Shown here: positions 17,130 to 25,124 of the stretch, piece after piece
Layout of the letters: each line of letters begins with the position of its first letter
Position numbering within the stretch: the first letter of the stretch is position 1
Assembly: GCA_965223755.1 (NCBI GenBank)
Contig: CBDCXF010000001.1
Coordinates: 1,240,001 to 1,304,000, forward strand
Length of the DNA stretch: 64,000 nucleotides
DNA from: CBDCXF01 sp965223755
GTDB lineage: Bacteria > Acidobacteriota > Thermoanaerobaculia > Multivoradales > JAHEKO01
Direction: 5' to 3'
The notes under the pieces: generated by a model
What the model was told of the DNA's origin: nothing
Seen by the model: only the letters and a program-made list of their open reading frames with translations
The model's database searches: none
Translations under genes and position numbers: made by a program

Positions 17130-17615
17130 TTAGCGCGGGCAGAAAACCGGGCTGAGGGCGAGCAGCAAGATGATGTTGCCGACGGCCAGGGAAGTGGCAT
17201 TGTTGGCGACCGACTTGCGCCCGCTGGCAAATTGGTCGGTGACCGAAAAGAGGATCGACGCCCCGACCCAAGCAAAGGCCAGATTGCGCCCGAGTTGCTC
17301 CCCAGCTCCACTGCCCACGACGTAGGCCGTATAGGCCTGCAATGCTCCGGCTATCAGAATCGTCAGGAGCGCGAGCCAATAGCTGAAACGAGACTTCCAG
17401 ATCTGTTCACCGAGGAGGGCGGCGGTGCCGGCGGCGACGAACACCGCCAGGCGCAGAGCTGGATCGAACTCGGCCGTAATCCACGAGAGGCCGAGCCAAA
17501 TGAAGACCACCCCTAGAAGGAATGCGACGCCAGCGCGAGCGCCGATCGAACTACCGGTCGAGCTGCCGGTCGAGCCTGTTTCTGGTCCTTCAGTCACTGG
17601 CCCTTCTACGCACAT
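17130..17615 (-). CDS. Small integral membrane protein, unknown
   Basis: An unrecognised 161-residue protein from a GTG start at 17615. A flexible Gly/Ser/Thr-rich N-terminus with a small duplicated unit (STGSSTG) precedes about four hydrophobic helices: GVAFLLGVVFIWLGLSWI, LAVFVAAGTAALLG, YWLALLTILIAGALQAY and a C-terminal NIILLLALSPVF. There are no charged catalytic residues in the helices. It follows arcA by 33 bases on the same strand, so the two could be co-transcribed. Confidence 0.6.
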   Translation of the reverse strand: MCVEGPVTEGPETGSTGSSTGSSIGARAGVAFLLGVVFIWLGLSWITAEFDPALRLAVFVAAGTAALLGEQIWKSRFSYWLALLTILIAGALQAYTAYVVGSGAGEQLGRNLAFAWVGASILFSVTDQFASGRKSVANNATSLAVGNIILLLALSPVFCPR

Positions 17616-17648
17616 GATGGGCGAGCGGACTGAAACGATCCCTGTAAA

Positions 17649-18920
17649 TCAGACTGAGTCGCGCCGCAACGCCATCGTCATGCAGTGCGGACCGCCCCGC
17701 GCACGGGACAACTCGTGACCGTGGATGGTGACCACCGTCGGCCCCTGGTCCATCAGCTCGGTGCCGTCGTCCAGCACTTCGCTTTCGGTAAGCACGCGCC
17801 AGCCGCGGCGGGCCAGTTCGGCCACCGTCTCGCGGTTGCGGCGGTAGACGAAGATGACGCCGGGCGCTACGGCGAAGGCGTTGGCGCCGTCGGTCCACTG
17901 CTCGCGTTCCTGATCGACCGGATCGGGGCCACCACAGGGGATCGGCTCCAACTCGATGCCCAGTTCTGCTAGAGCCTCCAACAACGACGACTTGCGCTGG
18001 TAGATGAGATCGCCGGACGTGAGGTCGAGGTAGGAAACCTCGGCTGCCTGTGGACCACCGGTCTCGACGACCGAGGGGAAGGCCAAACAGGCGTTGTGAT
18101 CGACCTGGGTAAACACCGTGTCCAGGTGCATATAGGAGCGCGTGCGGGGCAGTTCGACCATCAACAAGTGCTGGAAGGCGGTTTCTGCTTGCCAAAGTTG
18201 CCGCACCAACGCCTCCACTCCCCGGCGGTTGGTGCGCTGACTGACCCCAATGGCGAGCAGGTCGTCGCGCATCACCATGACATCGCCGCCTTCGATGTCG
18301 CGGGTCGGCACGTGATCGCGGGGCACGTCGTTGAATCCGACCGGTTCGATCTCAAAAAGATTGGTGTAGTCGCGAAAGTGTGAGTGGTGAGTAAAGATGG
18401 CCTTGGCGAGGGTGTTTTCCCGCGCTCGCGCCTCGGTTGCCATCGAGGTGATCAACACCGAGTCGCCGATGACGGTCTGCGGATCCCTCTGAAAGAAGTA
18501 GTTGGGCACCGGGACCAGATCGAAGATCAAGCGTCCGCCGAATCCACCGTCGCGCTTGCGCACCCCTTCGATGAGAATGGTCGCCAACTGATCGGGAGTA
18601 CAACCGGCGGTCGCCCGCAACCAGGCAGAGTCCTGCGCCGAGATCTCTTCGATGATCTGCGCACGAATTTCTCCGTCCTCAAGAACGGCAGAGAGAAAGT
18701 CCGCCGCTTCGTAGACCTCTACTCCCGACGCCTCGAGCAGAGACCGAAAGCGGTCGTGTTCGCGGCGCGCCTCCTGCCCGTACAATATGTCGTCGAAGAG
18801 CAGCTCTTCCATCATCCGCGGGACCATCCAATCGATCTCCCGCCCCGGACGATGGACCAGCACTTCACGCAGTCGGCCGATTTCCGAATCTACGTGTCCA
18901 ACCTTCGAATCAAGCGCCAT
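17649..18920 (-). CDS. arcA: Arginine deiminase
   Basis: ArcA hydrolyses arginine to citrulline and ammonia. The 423-residue protein has the family marks REVLVHRPGREIDWM, PVPNYFFQRDPQTVIGD, the DIEGGDVMVM segment, MHLDTVFTQVD with the catalytic His and Asp, and the nucleophile Cys in ARGGPHCMTMAL near the C-terminus. AAGGA precedes ATG 18920. No ornithine carbamoyltransferase, carbamate kinase or antiporter lies nearby, so in this window it is a solitary deiminase and might serve nitrogen supply or acid protection and not the full energy pathway. It is divergent from purB, with only 79 bases between. Confidence 0.95.
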   Translation of the reverse strand: MALDSKVGHVDSEIGRLREVLVHRPGREIDWMVPRMMEELLFDDILYGQEARREHDRFRSLLEASGVEVYEAADFLSAVLEDGEIRAQIIEEISAQDSAWLRATAGCTPDQLATILIEGVRKRDGGFGGRLIFDLVPVPNYFFQRDPQTVIGDSVLITSMATEARARENTLAKAIFTHHSHFRDYTNLFEIEPVGFNDVPRDHVPTRDIEGGDVMVMRDDLLAIGVSQRTNRRGVEALVRQLWQAETAFQHLLMVELPRTRSYMHLDTVFTQVDHNACLAFPSVVETGGPQAAEVSYLDLTSGDLIYQRKSSLLEALAELGIELEPIPCGGPDPVDQEREQWTDGANAFAVAPGVIFVYRRNRETVAELARRGWRVLTESEVLDDGTELMDQGPTVVTIHGHELSRARGGPHCMTMALRRDSV

Positions 18921-18999
18921 TTAGCTTCCTTTTCGACCCGGCTTTCAGGCCTGTTTTGTGGGCGGCGAGTGTAGCATCGGCGAGGAGGCTCCAAGACCG

Positions 19000-20445
19000 A
19001 TGGCAACAGCGCAACCGACCGCCCTCAACGCCCTTTACGCCCGCTACGCATCCCCCGAGATGCAGCGCCTGTTTTCCGCCGAATACCGCTATACCACTTG
19101 GCGTCGAGTGTGGATTGCCTTGGCCGAATCGCAGTCCGAGCTGGGGCTACCGATCAGCGACGAGCAGGTCGCCGCGCTACGCGCCGGACAGGACAACTTG
19201 GACCTGGATCGAGTCGCCGAGCTTGAGCGCGAAACGCGTCACGATGTCGTCGCTCACCTACGCCACTACGCCGAAGAGGTGGACCGTGAGTCCAGCGTCG
19301 GAGCCGGCGGTATCCTCCACCTGGGAGCCACCAGCGCTTTCGTCACCGACAATACCGACGCCGTATTGCTGCAAGCCGGCCTGGAACTTCTCGCCGCCAA
19401 GCTGGCGACGGTCTGCGATCGCTGGGCGGCGTTCGCCACCGAGCAGCGCGCGGTGCCCTGTCTGGCCTACACCCACTTTCAACCGGCTCAGCTCACCACC
19501 GTCGGCAAGCGCGCCACGCTTTGGTTGCAGGACTTTCTCCTCGACCACGGCGCCGTTAGCGTGCTGGCCATGGACTGGCCCTGCCGCGGCGCCAAGGGCA
19601 CCACCGGTACCCAAGCGTCCTTTCTCGAGTTGTTCGAGGGAGACCACGACAAAGTCCGGCAACTCGACCACGCCGTCGCCGACAAGCTGGGTTTTGCTCG
19701 CTCGATCCCGATCAGCGGCCAGACCTACACCCGCAAACTCGACACTCGCCTCCTCGCTGTCCTCGCCGGCATCGGCGAGACGGCACACAAATGTGGCACC
19801 GATATTCGCTTGATGCAGGGCGTCGGCGAGCTGGCCGAGCCCTTCAGCAGCACTCAAGTGGGGTCGTCGGCGATGGCTTACAAGCGCAATCCGATCCGCA
19901 CCGAACGCATGTGCGCGTTGTCGCGTCGTCTCTTGACCGACGCCGCCAACGGCCCGATGACCACCGCGGTGCAATGGCTCGAACGCAGTCTCGACGACTC
20001 CGCCAACCGGCGACTGGTACTCACCGACGCCATGCTCACCGCCGACGCGGTACTCAATCTGGCCGGCTACATCGCTGGAGGGCTGCACGTGAACAGCGCC
20101 AAAGTGGCCGCACGCGTCGAGCGCGAGTTGCCGTTCATGGCCACCGAGAAGCTCCTCGTGGAAGGCGTCCTGCGCGGAGGCGACCGCCAGGAGCTGCATG
20201 AAGCGATTCGCGTTCATAGCCTCGCGGCGCAGGAAGTGGTCGCCAGCGGTAGAGCCAACCCCCTCCTCGACGCCATTGCCGAAGACGAACGCTTCGCCAT
20301 GACGCGCGCAGAGATCGACAGTTGGGTTGACCCACAGCGTTTCGTCGGTCGCTCGCCTCAACAAGTCGACGACTTCCTGTCAGAAGTTATGGAGCCGGCG
20401 CTGGCGGGCGCACCACGGGCGGAGATGGAGGAACCGCAGGTTTGA
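19000..20445 (+). CDS. purB: Adenylosuccinate lyase
   Basis: PurB cleaves SAICAR and adenylosuccinate in purine synthesis. The superfamily signature appears as GSSAMAYKRNPIRTERM around residue 289, with TSAFVTDNTDAVLL and CLAYTHFQPAQLTTVG carrying catalytic histidines. The start ATG 19000 is preceded by GGAGG about a dozen bases back; the upstream in-frame extension to 18958 is not family sequence. At 481 residues it matches the long, eukaryote-like PurB form. Its stop overlaps the next start (TGATG). Confidence 0.95.
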   Translation: MATAQPTALNALYARYASPEMQRLFSAEYRYTTWRRVWIALAESQSELGLPISDEQVAALRAGQDNLDLDRVAELERETRHDVVAHLRHYAEEVDRESSVGAGGILHLGATSAFVTDNTDAVLLQAGLELLAAKLATVCDRWAAFATEQRAVPCLAYTHFQPAQLTTVGKRATLWLQDFLLDHGAVSVLAMDWPCRGAKGTTGTQASFLELFEGDHDKVRQLDHAVADKLGFARSIPISGQTYTRKLDTRLLAVLAGIGETAHKCGTDIRLMQGVGELAEPFSSTQVGSSAMAYKRNPIRTERMCALSRRLLTDAANGPMTTAVQWLERSLDDSANRRLVLTDAMLTADAVLNLAGYIAGGLHVNSAKVAARVERELPFMATEKLLVEGVLRGGDRQELHEAIRVHSLAAQEVVASGRANPLLDAIAEDERFAMTRAEIDSWVDPQRFVGRSPQQVDDFLSEVMEPALAGAPRAEMEEPQV

Positions 20446-21185
20446 TGCCCGTACCTGCACCGCGTAGGGGAGACTCTTGCGGCCTCCCGGGAGGGGGCAA
20501 GCCCCTCCCCTACAACGCTCGTCATCCCCGCGCGAGGGAGGGAGTGGGACGGGGATCCCGGCCGTACGACCACACCCCCGCCGGGAAGACGTGGCAATCC
20601 GCAGTCGTCATCCTGACGGTGGCGCTTCTCGCCGCCTCCTGCGCCTCCCGTGGCGGGGCCTACCGCGAGCGCGGCATCGCTTCCTGGTACGGCGGTAAGT
20701 TCCACGGCCGCATCACCGCCAACGGCGAGGTCTACAACATGCACGCCATGACCGCGGCGCACAAGACCTTGCCATTCGACACTGTCGTCGAGGTGCGCAA
20801 CCTCGACAACGGCCGCTCGACGGTGGTGCGCATCAACGACCGCGGACCCTTTGTGCGCGGGCGTATCATCGACCTATCGCTGTCTGCAGCCAAGGAGATC
20901 GGAATGGTCGGCCCGGGCACCGCCAGGGTCGAGATTCGCGCCTTGCGGAGGGCCGAGCCGATCCTCACCGGCCACTATGCGGTCCAGGTCGGCTCGTTTC
21001 GCGACCGCAGCTCTGCCGAGGAACTCACCCGCCAGCCGGCTTTGAGGTCCTACGGCTCCCGCATCGAAAGCCATGGCGGCTACCACCGCGTTCTTGTCGG
21101 GCACTTTGCGCGGCGGCAAAAAGCTCTAGAGCTTGCGCGCACGTTGCAGCGACAGGGGTTCTCGACCTTGGTCAGGTCTCTGTAG
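20445..21185 (+). CDS. rlpA: RlpA-like lipoprotein with DPBB and SPOR domains
   Basis: RlpA is an outer-membrane lytic transglycosylase acting on denuded glycan at the septum. After a lipobox (LLAASC) come the double-psi beta-barrel domain (GIASWYGGKFHGRITANGE, then VRINDRGPFVRGRIIDLS with the catalytic Asp) and a C-terminal SPOR domain (YAVQVGSFRDRSSAEEL). The frame opens at ATG 20445, overlapping the purB stop, but its first roughly 48 residues are encoded by a palindromic repeat and are unlike a signal peptide. A downstream start giving a normal lipoprotein signal is possible, such as a GTG inside the hydrophobic stretch; the true start is uncertain. Confidence 0.87.
   Translation: MPVPAPRRGDSCGLPGGGKPLPYNARHPRAREGVGRGSRPYDHTPAGKTWQSAVVILTVALLAASCASRGGAYRERGIASWYGGKFHGRITANGEVYNMHAMTAAHKTLPFDTVVEVRNLDNGRSTVVRINDRGPFVRGRIIDLSLSAAKEIGMVGPGTARVEIRALRRAEPILTGHYAVQVGSFRDRSSAEELTRQPALRSYGSRIESHGGYHRVLVGHFARRQKALELARTLQRQGFSTLVRSL
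20464..20513. repeat. REP-like inverted pair of GTAGGGG units
   Basis: The outer arms GTAGGGGAG and CTCCCCTAC are exact reverse complements over 50 bp. Inside, GGGAGGGG and CCCCTCCC form a second hairpin round GCAAG. It is two diverged copies of one unit placed head to head. A single related unit occurs at 42567-42596. It lies inside the 5' part of the rlpA reading frame. Confidence 0.75.
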
Positions 21186-21237
21186 CTTCCTTATCACGGA
21201 CGAGTCTCCGAGGTATTGGCGATCCCGCACTTAAGTG

Positions 21238-21247
21238 GCAAATTTGC
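21238..21247. promoter_or_regulatory. Short palindrome before the OCD-family gene
   Basis: GCAAATTTGC is a perfect 10-bp palindrome 21 bases before the ATG at 21269, in a locally AT-rich stretch that also contains TACGCTT. It may be part of a promoter or operator for the first gene of the catabolic region. Confidence 0.25.
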
Positions 21248-21268
21248 GCCTGCTACGCTTTTATTGAC

Positions 21269-22246
21269 ATGCGACTCCTTTTACTAGGTGCCGATGACAT
21301 CGTGCGCGCGTTGCCGATGACTGAAGCGATCGACGCGATGGGGAGTGCATTTGCAGCGCTCTCGGCCGGAGAATCCGTCATTGCGCCGGCTCGCCAAGTC
21401 TTGGAATTTCCGGACCGAGCGGTCAACCTAGTAATGCCCGCCTATCAACGTGATATCGGTCTCACCACCAAGGTAGCGTCGGTGTTCCCAGGAAACCACG
21501 GGACGTCCACGCCTACTATTCAAAGTGCGGTATTGATGCAAGACCCATCCACAGGTGAGATCATCGCCGTTCTGGACGGAACCTTTCTTACCTCCTGGAG
21601 GACCGCGGCAGCCGCCGGACTGGCCACGAAGTTACTAGCGCCCTCCGAAGCACAACAAGCAGCGGTCATCGGAGCCGGAGGCCAGGCTAGAGCTCAGATC
21701 ATAGCTCTCGATTGTGTCCTCGATCTCGAAGTGGTTCGTATTTTTAGTCGTACTCGCGACAAAGCGGAACAGCTCGCCGCCGATTTGGATGGCTCGGTCG
21801 CGACACGGCTTGAGGTTGTGGCAACAGCGGCGGCCGCGGTGCGTACGGCCGATGTCATAACCACAGTAACCAACTCCGCGACGCCTGTCCTTGACAGCCC
21901 GCTAGTCCCAAGGGGATGCCACATCAATGCCCTTGGCAGCTACACGGCCTCAATGTGTGAACTGGACAGCGAACTCGTCGGGCGGAGCCATGTTTTCATC
22001 GACTACCTGGAATCAGCACTTGATGAAGCAGGAGAACTGATCGCAGCGGAAAACGAGGGCCTCACGCATCGGTCTGAATGGACCGAGATCGGATGGGTGG
22101 CGGAGGGCTCTGCACCGGGGAGGCGTTCAGCCGGTGAAATCACACTCTTCAAATCGGTTGGTCACGCTGTACAAGACCTTTACGCGGCCTCGGCAGTGGT
22201 GACCAAAGCGGTTGAGGACGGGCTCGTAGACTTCGTCCAGTTTTAG
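21269..22246 (+). CDS. Ornithine cyclodeaminase / mu-crystallin family enzyme
   Basis: This 325-residue protein has the OCD family plan: an N-terminal dimerisation domain (MRLLLLGADDIVRALPM, substrate-type segment GLTTKVASVFPGN) and an NAD(P) Rossmann domain (AAVIGAGGQARAQIIAL, FSRTRDKAEQLA, ADVITTVTNSATPVL). Members include ornithine and lysine cyclodeaminase, ketimine reductase, alanine dehydrogenase and pyrroline-2-carboxylate reductase. Given the D-amino-acid oxidase-like neighbour at 23785, reduction of a cyclic imino acid is a reasonable guess. It is the first gene of the putative catabolic region and convergent with the MFS gene 8 bases on. Confidence 0.85.
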   Translation: MRLLLLGADDIVRALPMTEAIDAMGSAFAALSAGESVIAPARQVLEFPDRAVNLVMPAYQRDIGLTTKVASVFPGNHGTSTPTIQSAVLMQDPSTGEIIAVLDGTFLTSWRTAAAAGLATKLLAPSEAQQAAVIGAGGQARAQIIALDCVLDLEVVRIFSRTRDKAEQLAADLDGSVATRLEVVATAAAAVRTADVITTVTNSATPVLDSPLVPRGCHINALGSYTASMCELDSELVGRSHVFIDYLESALDEAGELIAAENEGLTHRSEWTEIGWVAEGSAPGRRSAGEITLFKSVGHAVQDLYAASAVVTKAVEDGLVDFVQF

Positions 22247-22254
22247 CGGCTCAC

Positions 22255-23589
22255 CTACTTCAGAATCTTGCCTTCGGTTTCTGGCAAGAATGCCGCTGCG
22301 AAAAAAGTGCTCGCCAAGAAGGCTGAGATAAACGCCACTGTCTGCACAAAACTCGTCGACGCCAGCATGGCACCAATGACAACCGGTGCCACCGTGTTTG
22401 CGACGCGCTGAGCCATCACCCCCCAGGCGAAACCAGCGCCGCGCGTTTCCGTGGTGTAGATCTCCCCCAGCCAGGTGTTCCAAACGCCCCAGGCGCCAAG
22501 ACTGAAAAACGAAAGCGTGAAGTTCCAGAAGTACAACTGCTGAATCGACGCCGAACGAGCAAAACCGAAACCGGCCAGCGCGGCAACGAAAACAAAAATC
22601 AACATAACTTTCTTGCGCCCGATTTTTCCCGTCAGGTAGCTGGCGGAGATATAGCCGGGGAACATGAACAGAGCGGAAATTGCAATGAACGATAGGCCTT
22701 GTGGGGTACTCAGACCCTGCTTTGCCAACAGTGCGGGCATCCAAGATGTCAGCGCCCAATAACCCCAGGAAAAGCAGAAGTTGATCAGGGTCTGCAACGC
22801 GGTGAGGTGCAAGAATGGCGGGCGGAAAATCGCAAAAAACGACGGCTTCCCTCCGCCCGTCTCGGCTCCCATGGGTCGTACAATCGCGTCGACCTTACCT
22901 CGTGACAGACGGCTGATAGAGTCCTGCGCCTCGCTGAGGCGCCCTTTTTCAGCCAGCCAGTAGGGCGACTCCGGCACCAGCCTGTGCACGACAAAAGCCC
23001 AGATACCGGTCAGCGCACTGAAACCAATGGCCCATCGCCAGCCCTGGTCTATGAGTGCGGAGGTCACCGCAATCGCGGCAAGCACCCCGACCGGCCAGCC
23101 GGCCGAGAGATAAACGGTGGCGCGGCCGCGCGTCTTGACCGGCACCAGCTCCTCGAAATATGGAAAGGTCACGACCAGCACACCCGACAGAACAATGCCG
23201 CCAACAGCTCGGAACAACCAGAGAGATTCGAAGCTGGATGCGAAAGCGCTGAGCAAAGGCAGTGGCCAGTACAGTGCCAAGCTCCACACCAAGCAGGCCT
23301 TGCGTCCCAAACGATCCATGAGCTTGCCCCAGAGGATGGCTCCTGGAATCATTCCCAGAAACATGGCACTGATCAATTTGCCGATCTGAGCGGTGTCGAG
23401 ATTGAGCTCAACTCCAATCGAACCACTGTTGAAGATGAGAATCATCATCTCCCAGGATTCGATTACGAAGCTAAAAAAGAGAGCTAAGCCGGCAAACCAA
23501 TGTTGCCTGGTAAGAGGCATTTGCTCGAACCACGAGCCCACGCTCCGGCCCGCTGTCACCCCCAACTTGTTTCGTTCGCTGCCGTCCAT
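22255..23589 (-). CDS. MFS transporter, sugar/organic-acid porter type
   Basis: A 444-residue, about 12-helix major facilitator protein. The conserved loop between helices 2 and 3 reads GKLMDRLGRKACLV, the second-half equivalent is LTGKIGRKKVMLI, and VPVKTRGRATVYLSAGWPVG precedes helix 5. PESPYWLAEKGR follows helix 6, as in sugar/niacin/benzoate-type porters. ATG 23589 was chosen because GGGGGA lies before it; upstream codons to 23763 are unsupported. It is transcribed divergently from the oxidoreductase at 23785 and presumably imports or exports the substrate of that pathway across the inner membrane. Confidence 0.85.
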   Translation of the reverse strand: MDGSERNKLGVTAGRSVGSWFEQMPLTRQHWFAGLALFFSFVIESWEMMILIFNSGSIGVELNLDTAQIGKLISAMFLGMIPGAILWGKLMDRLGRKACLVWSLALYWPLPLLSAFASSFESLWLFRAVGGIVLSGVLVVTFPYFEELVPVKTRGRATVYLSAGWPVGVLAAIAVTSALIDQGWRWAIGFSALTGIWAFVVHRLVPESPYWLAEKGRLSEAQDSISRLSRGKVDAIVRPMGAETGGGKPSFFAIFRPPFLHLTALQTLINFCFSWGYWALTSWMPALLAKQGLSTPQGLSFIAISALFMFPGYISASYLTGKIGRKKVMLIFVFVAALAGFGFARSASIQQLYFWNFTLSFFSLGAWGVWNTWLGEIYTTETRGAGFAWGVMAQRVANTVAPVVIGAMLASTSFVQTVAFISAFLASTFFAAAFLPETEGKILK

Positions 23590-23719
23590 TCTCGGTCCCC
23601 CCAAGATCGTGAACGTTGTGGTGGCCGCCCCCCAATGCGACGGCTTTTGTTCTAACCCTGTCGGGCTAGGTGCGCGGGATTGTACAGCGACGTCGTCTTT
23701 CGTACGGGAGCTGTCAAAA

Positions 23720-23733
23720 GACTCGAACGAGTC
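23720..23733. promoter_or_regulatory. Palindrome in the divergent MFS/oxidoreductase intergenic region
   Basis: GACTCG and CGAGTC flank AA, giving a 14-bp symmetric site midway between two divergent genes (195-bp gap). It could bind a regulator controlling both, for example the NarL-type protein encoded at 26729. Confidence 0.3.
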
Positions 23734-23784
23734 ACGTGGTCCGAGAGCTGGCCGGTCGTGCACTCATAAATATGGAGGATCAGT

Positions 23785-25050
23785 ATGCGTTCTACCATGA
23801 AGAGCAAGCACAGTGACGTGCTGGTGGTAGGCGGAGGCGTAATCGGGGTCTGCACCGCGTACTTCCTTGCTCAGCGCGGCGCGAATGTGACCTTGCTTGA
23901 AAAGCAAGCTATCTGCAGCGGTGCGTCAGCCGGAAACGCTGGTTGGATCTTTCCGAGCTACAGCCTGCCTTTGCAAGCGCCAGGATCGATCCGAAAGGCG
24001 TTGTCGACGCTGTTCGATCCAGAAGGTCCTTTCTATATCCGACCTCGCCTCGACCGCAGCCTAATGAGTTGGGGGTTGAAGTTCCTACGAGCCAGCCGCG
24101 CCAGCGAAGTACCACGCACGTTTCGGATCAATCGTGACCTGAGCCTCGCAAGTTGCTCGCTCTATGAAGACTTGGCGAAGGCACTGGAGTTCGACTTCGG
24201 TTTTGTCCAGAAGGGCTTGTTGCTGATCTTCAAATCTAAAAAGGAACTTCAAGAGGCCGAGAAGGGCGTCCGTCTTCTCGAGAGTCAGGGCGGCGTAGGC
24301 GAGTTGCTGAGTCTTTCCGAGGTTCGAGAAATCGCGCCTCAGGTAACCCCTGAACTAGTCGGTGGAATTCACCTCCCCGCGGATGCCCACATCGATCCTG
24401 CAGCTTTCGTCAAAGGGATGGCCGCGGCGGTACAGAAGATAGGCGTTCGGGTCGTGCCCGACTGTGAGGTCCTGGAGATGTCACCTTCCTGCCGAGCAAC
24501 CAGCTGCCTCATGACGACTCGGGGCGAGTTTAGGGCGAACCAGATCGTTCTGGCGGCGGGCGCTTGGTCGACCGATCTGATGCGGCCCCTGGGCCTGCGA
24601 CTGCCGGTTCAAAGCGCGAAAGGGTATAGCGTCACCGTAAAAAGGCCTGACGAGAGCTTTGATATACCCCTAATGCTGGCGGAAGCAAAAGTGGCAGCGA
24701 CCCCGATGGGCGAGCGTCTCCGTTTTGCGGGGACCCTTGAGCTGGCAGGGCTCGACCTCTCGATCAATCGAAGACGAGTGGGGGCGATTTTGGCAGCAGT
24801 CGAAGATTACCTGCCCGATTTGAAGCCGACGGAGCACATCGAAACCTGGCGCGGCTTGCGCCCGTGCTCCGCAGACGGTTTGCCGATCATCGGTCGCCCG
24901 AAAGGCCTCACCAACGTCGTTGTCGCCACGGGCCACGGCATGACGGGGATTTCACACGGACCCGCCACTGGCAAGCTAGTCGCAGAAATTGTGGCTGGCG
25001 ACAAACCATCGATCGATACCGAGCCGTTCTCGCCAACTCGATTCCAATAG
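23785..25050 (+). CDS. FAD-dependent D-amino-acid dehydrogenase-like oxidoreductase
   Basis: A DadA/glycine-oxidase-type flavoprotein of 421 residues. The FAD dinucleotide site is VLVVGGGVIGVCTAYFL; CSGASAGNAGWIFPSYSLPL is the DadA-like second segment; IVLAAGAWSTDLMRPLG and the C-terminal WRGLRPCSADGLPIIGR with GHGMTGISHGPATGKLVAE complete the flavin site. DadA-type enzymes oxidise D-amino acids or D-hydroxyproline to keto or imino acids and pass electrons to the respiratory chain. GGAGG lies nine bases before ATG 23785. It fits a step feeding the OCD-family enzyme. Confidence 0.85.
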   Translation: MRSTMKSKHSDVLVVGGGVIGVCTAYFLAQRGANVTLLEKQAICSGASAGNAGWIFPSYSLPLQAPGSIRKALSTLFDPEGPFYIRPRLDRSLMSWGLKFLRASRASEVPRTFRINRDLSLASCSLYEDLAKALEFDFGFVQKGLLLIFKSKKELQEAEKGVRLLESQGGVGELLSLSEVREIAPQVTPELVGGIHLPADAHIDPAAFVKGMAAAVQKIGVRVVPDCEVLEMSPSCRATSCLMTTRGEFRANQIVLAAGAWSTDLMRPLGLRLPVQSAKGYSVTVKRPDESFDIPLMLAEAKVAATPMGERLRFAGTLELAGLDLSINRRRVGAILAAVEDYLPDLKPTEHIETWRGLRPCSADGLPIIGRPKGLTNVVVATGHGMTGISHGPATGKLVAEIVAGDKPSIDTEPFSPTRFQ

Positions 25051-25124
25051 CAGCGCGCGTGTTTCGTTTTCTGCTCCTGCTAAGCTGACTCAGAGGCCTA
25101 CCGGCCCTCTATTGCGCTGCACAA

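Noticed and set aside
19258..20364. Long open frame (368 codons) on the minus strand opposite purB
   Set aside because: Its codons mirror purB, which has a clear family signature; the antisense product resembles no protein I know.
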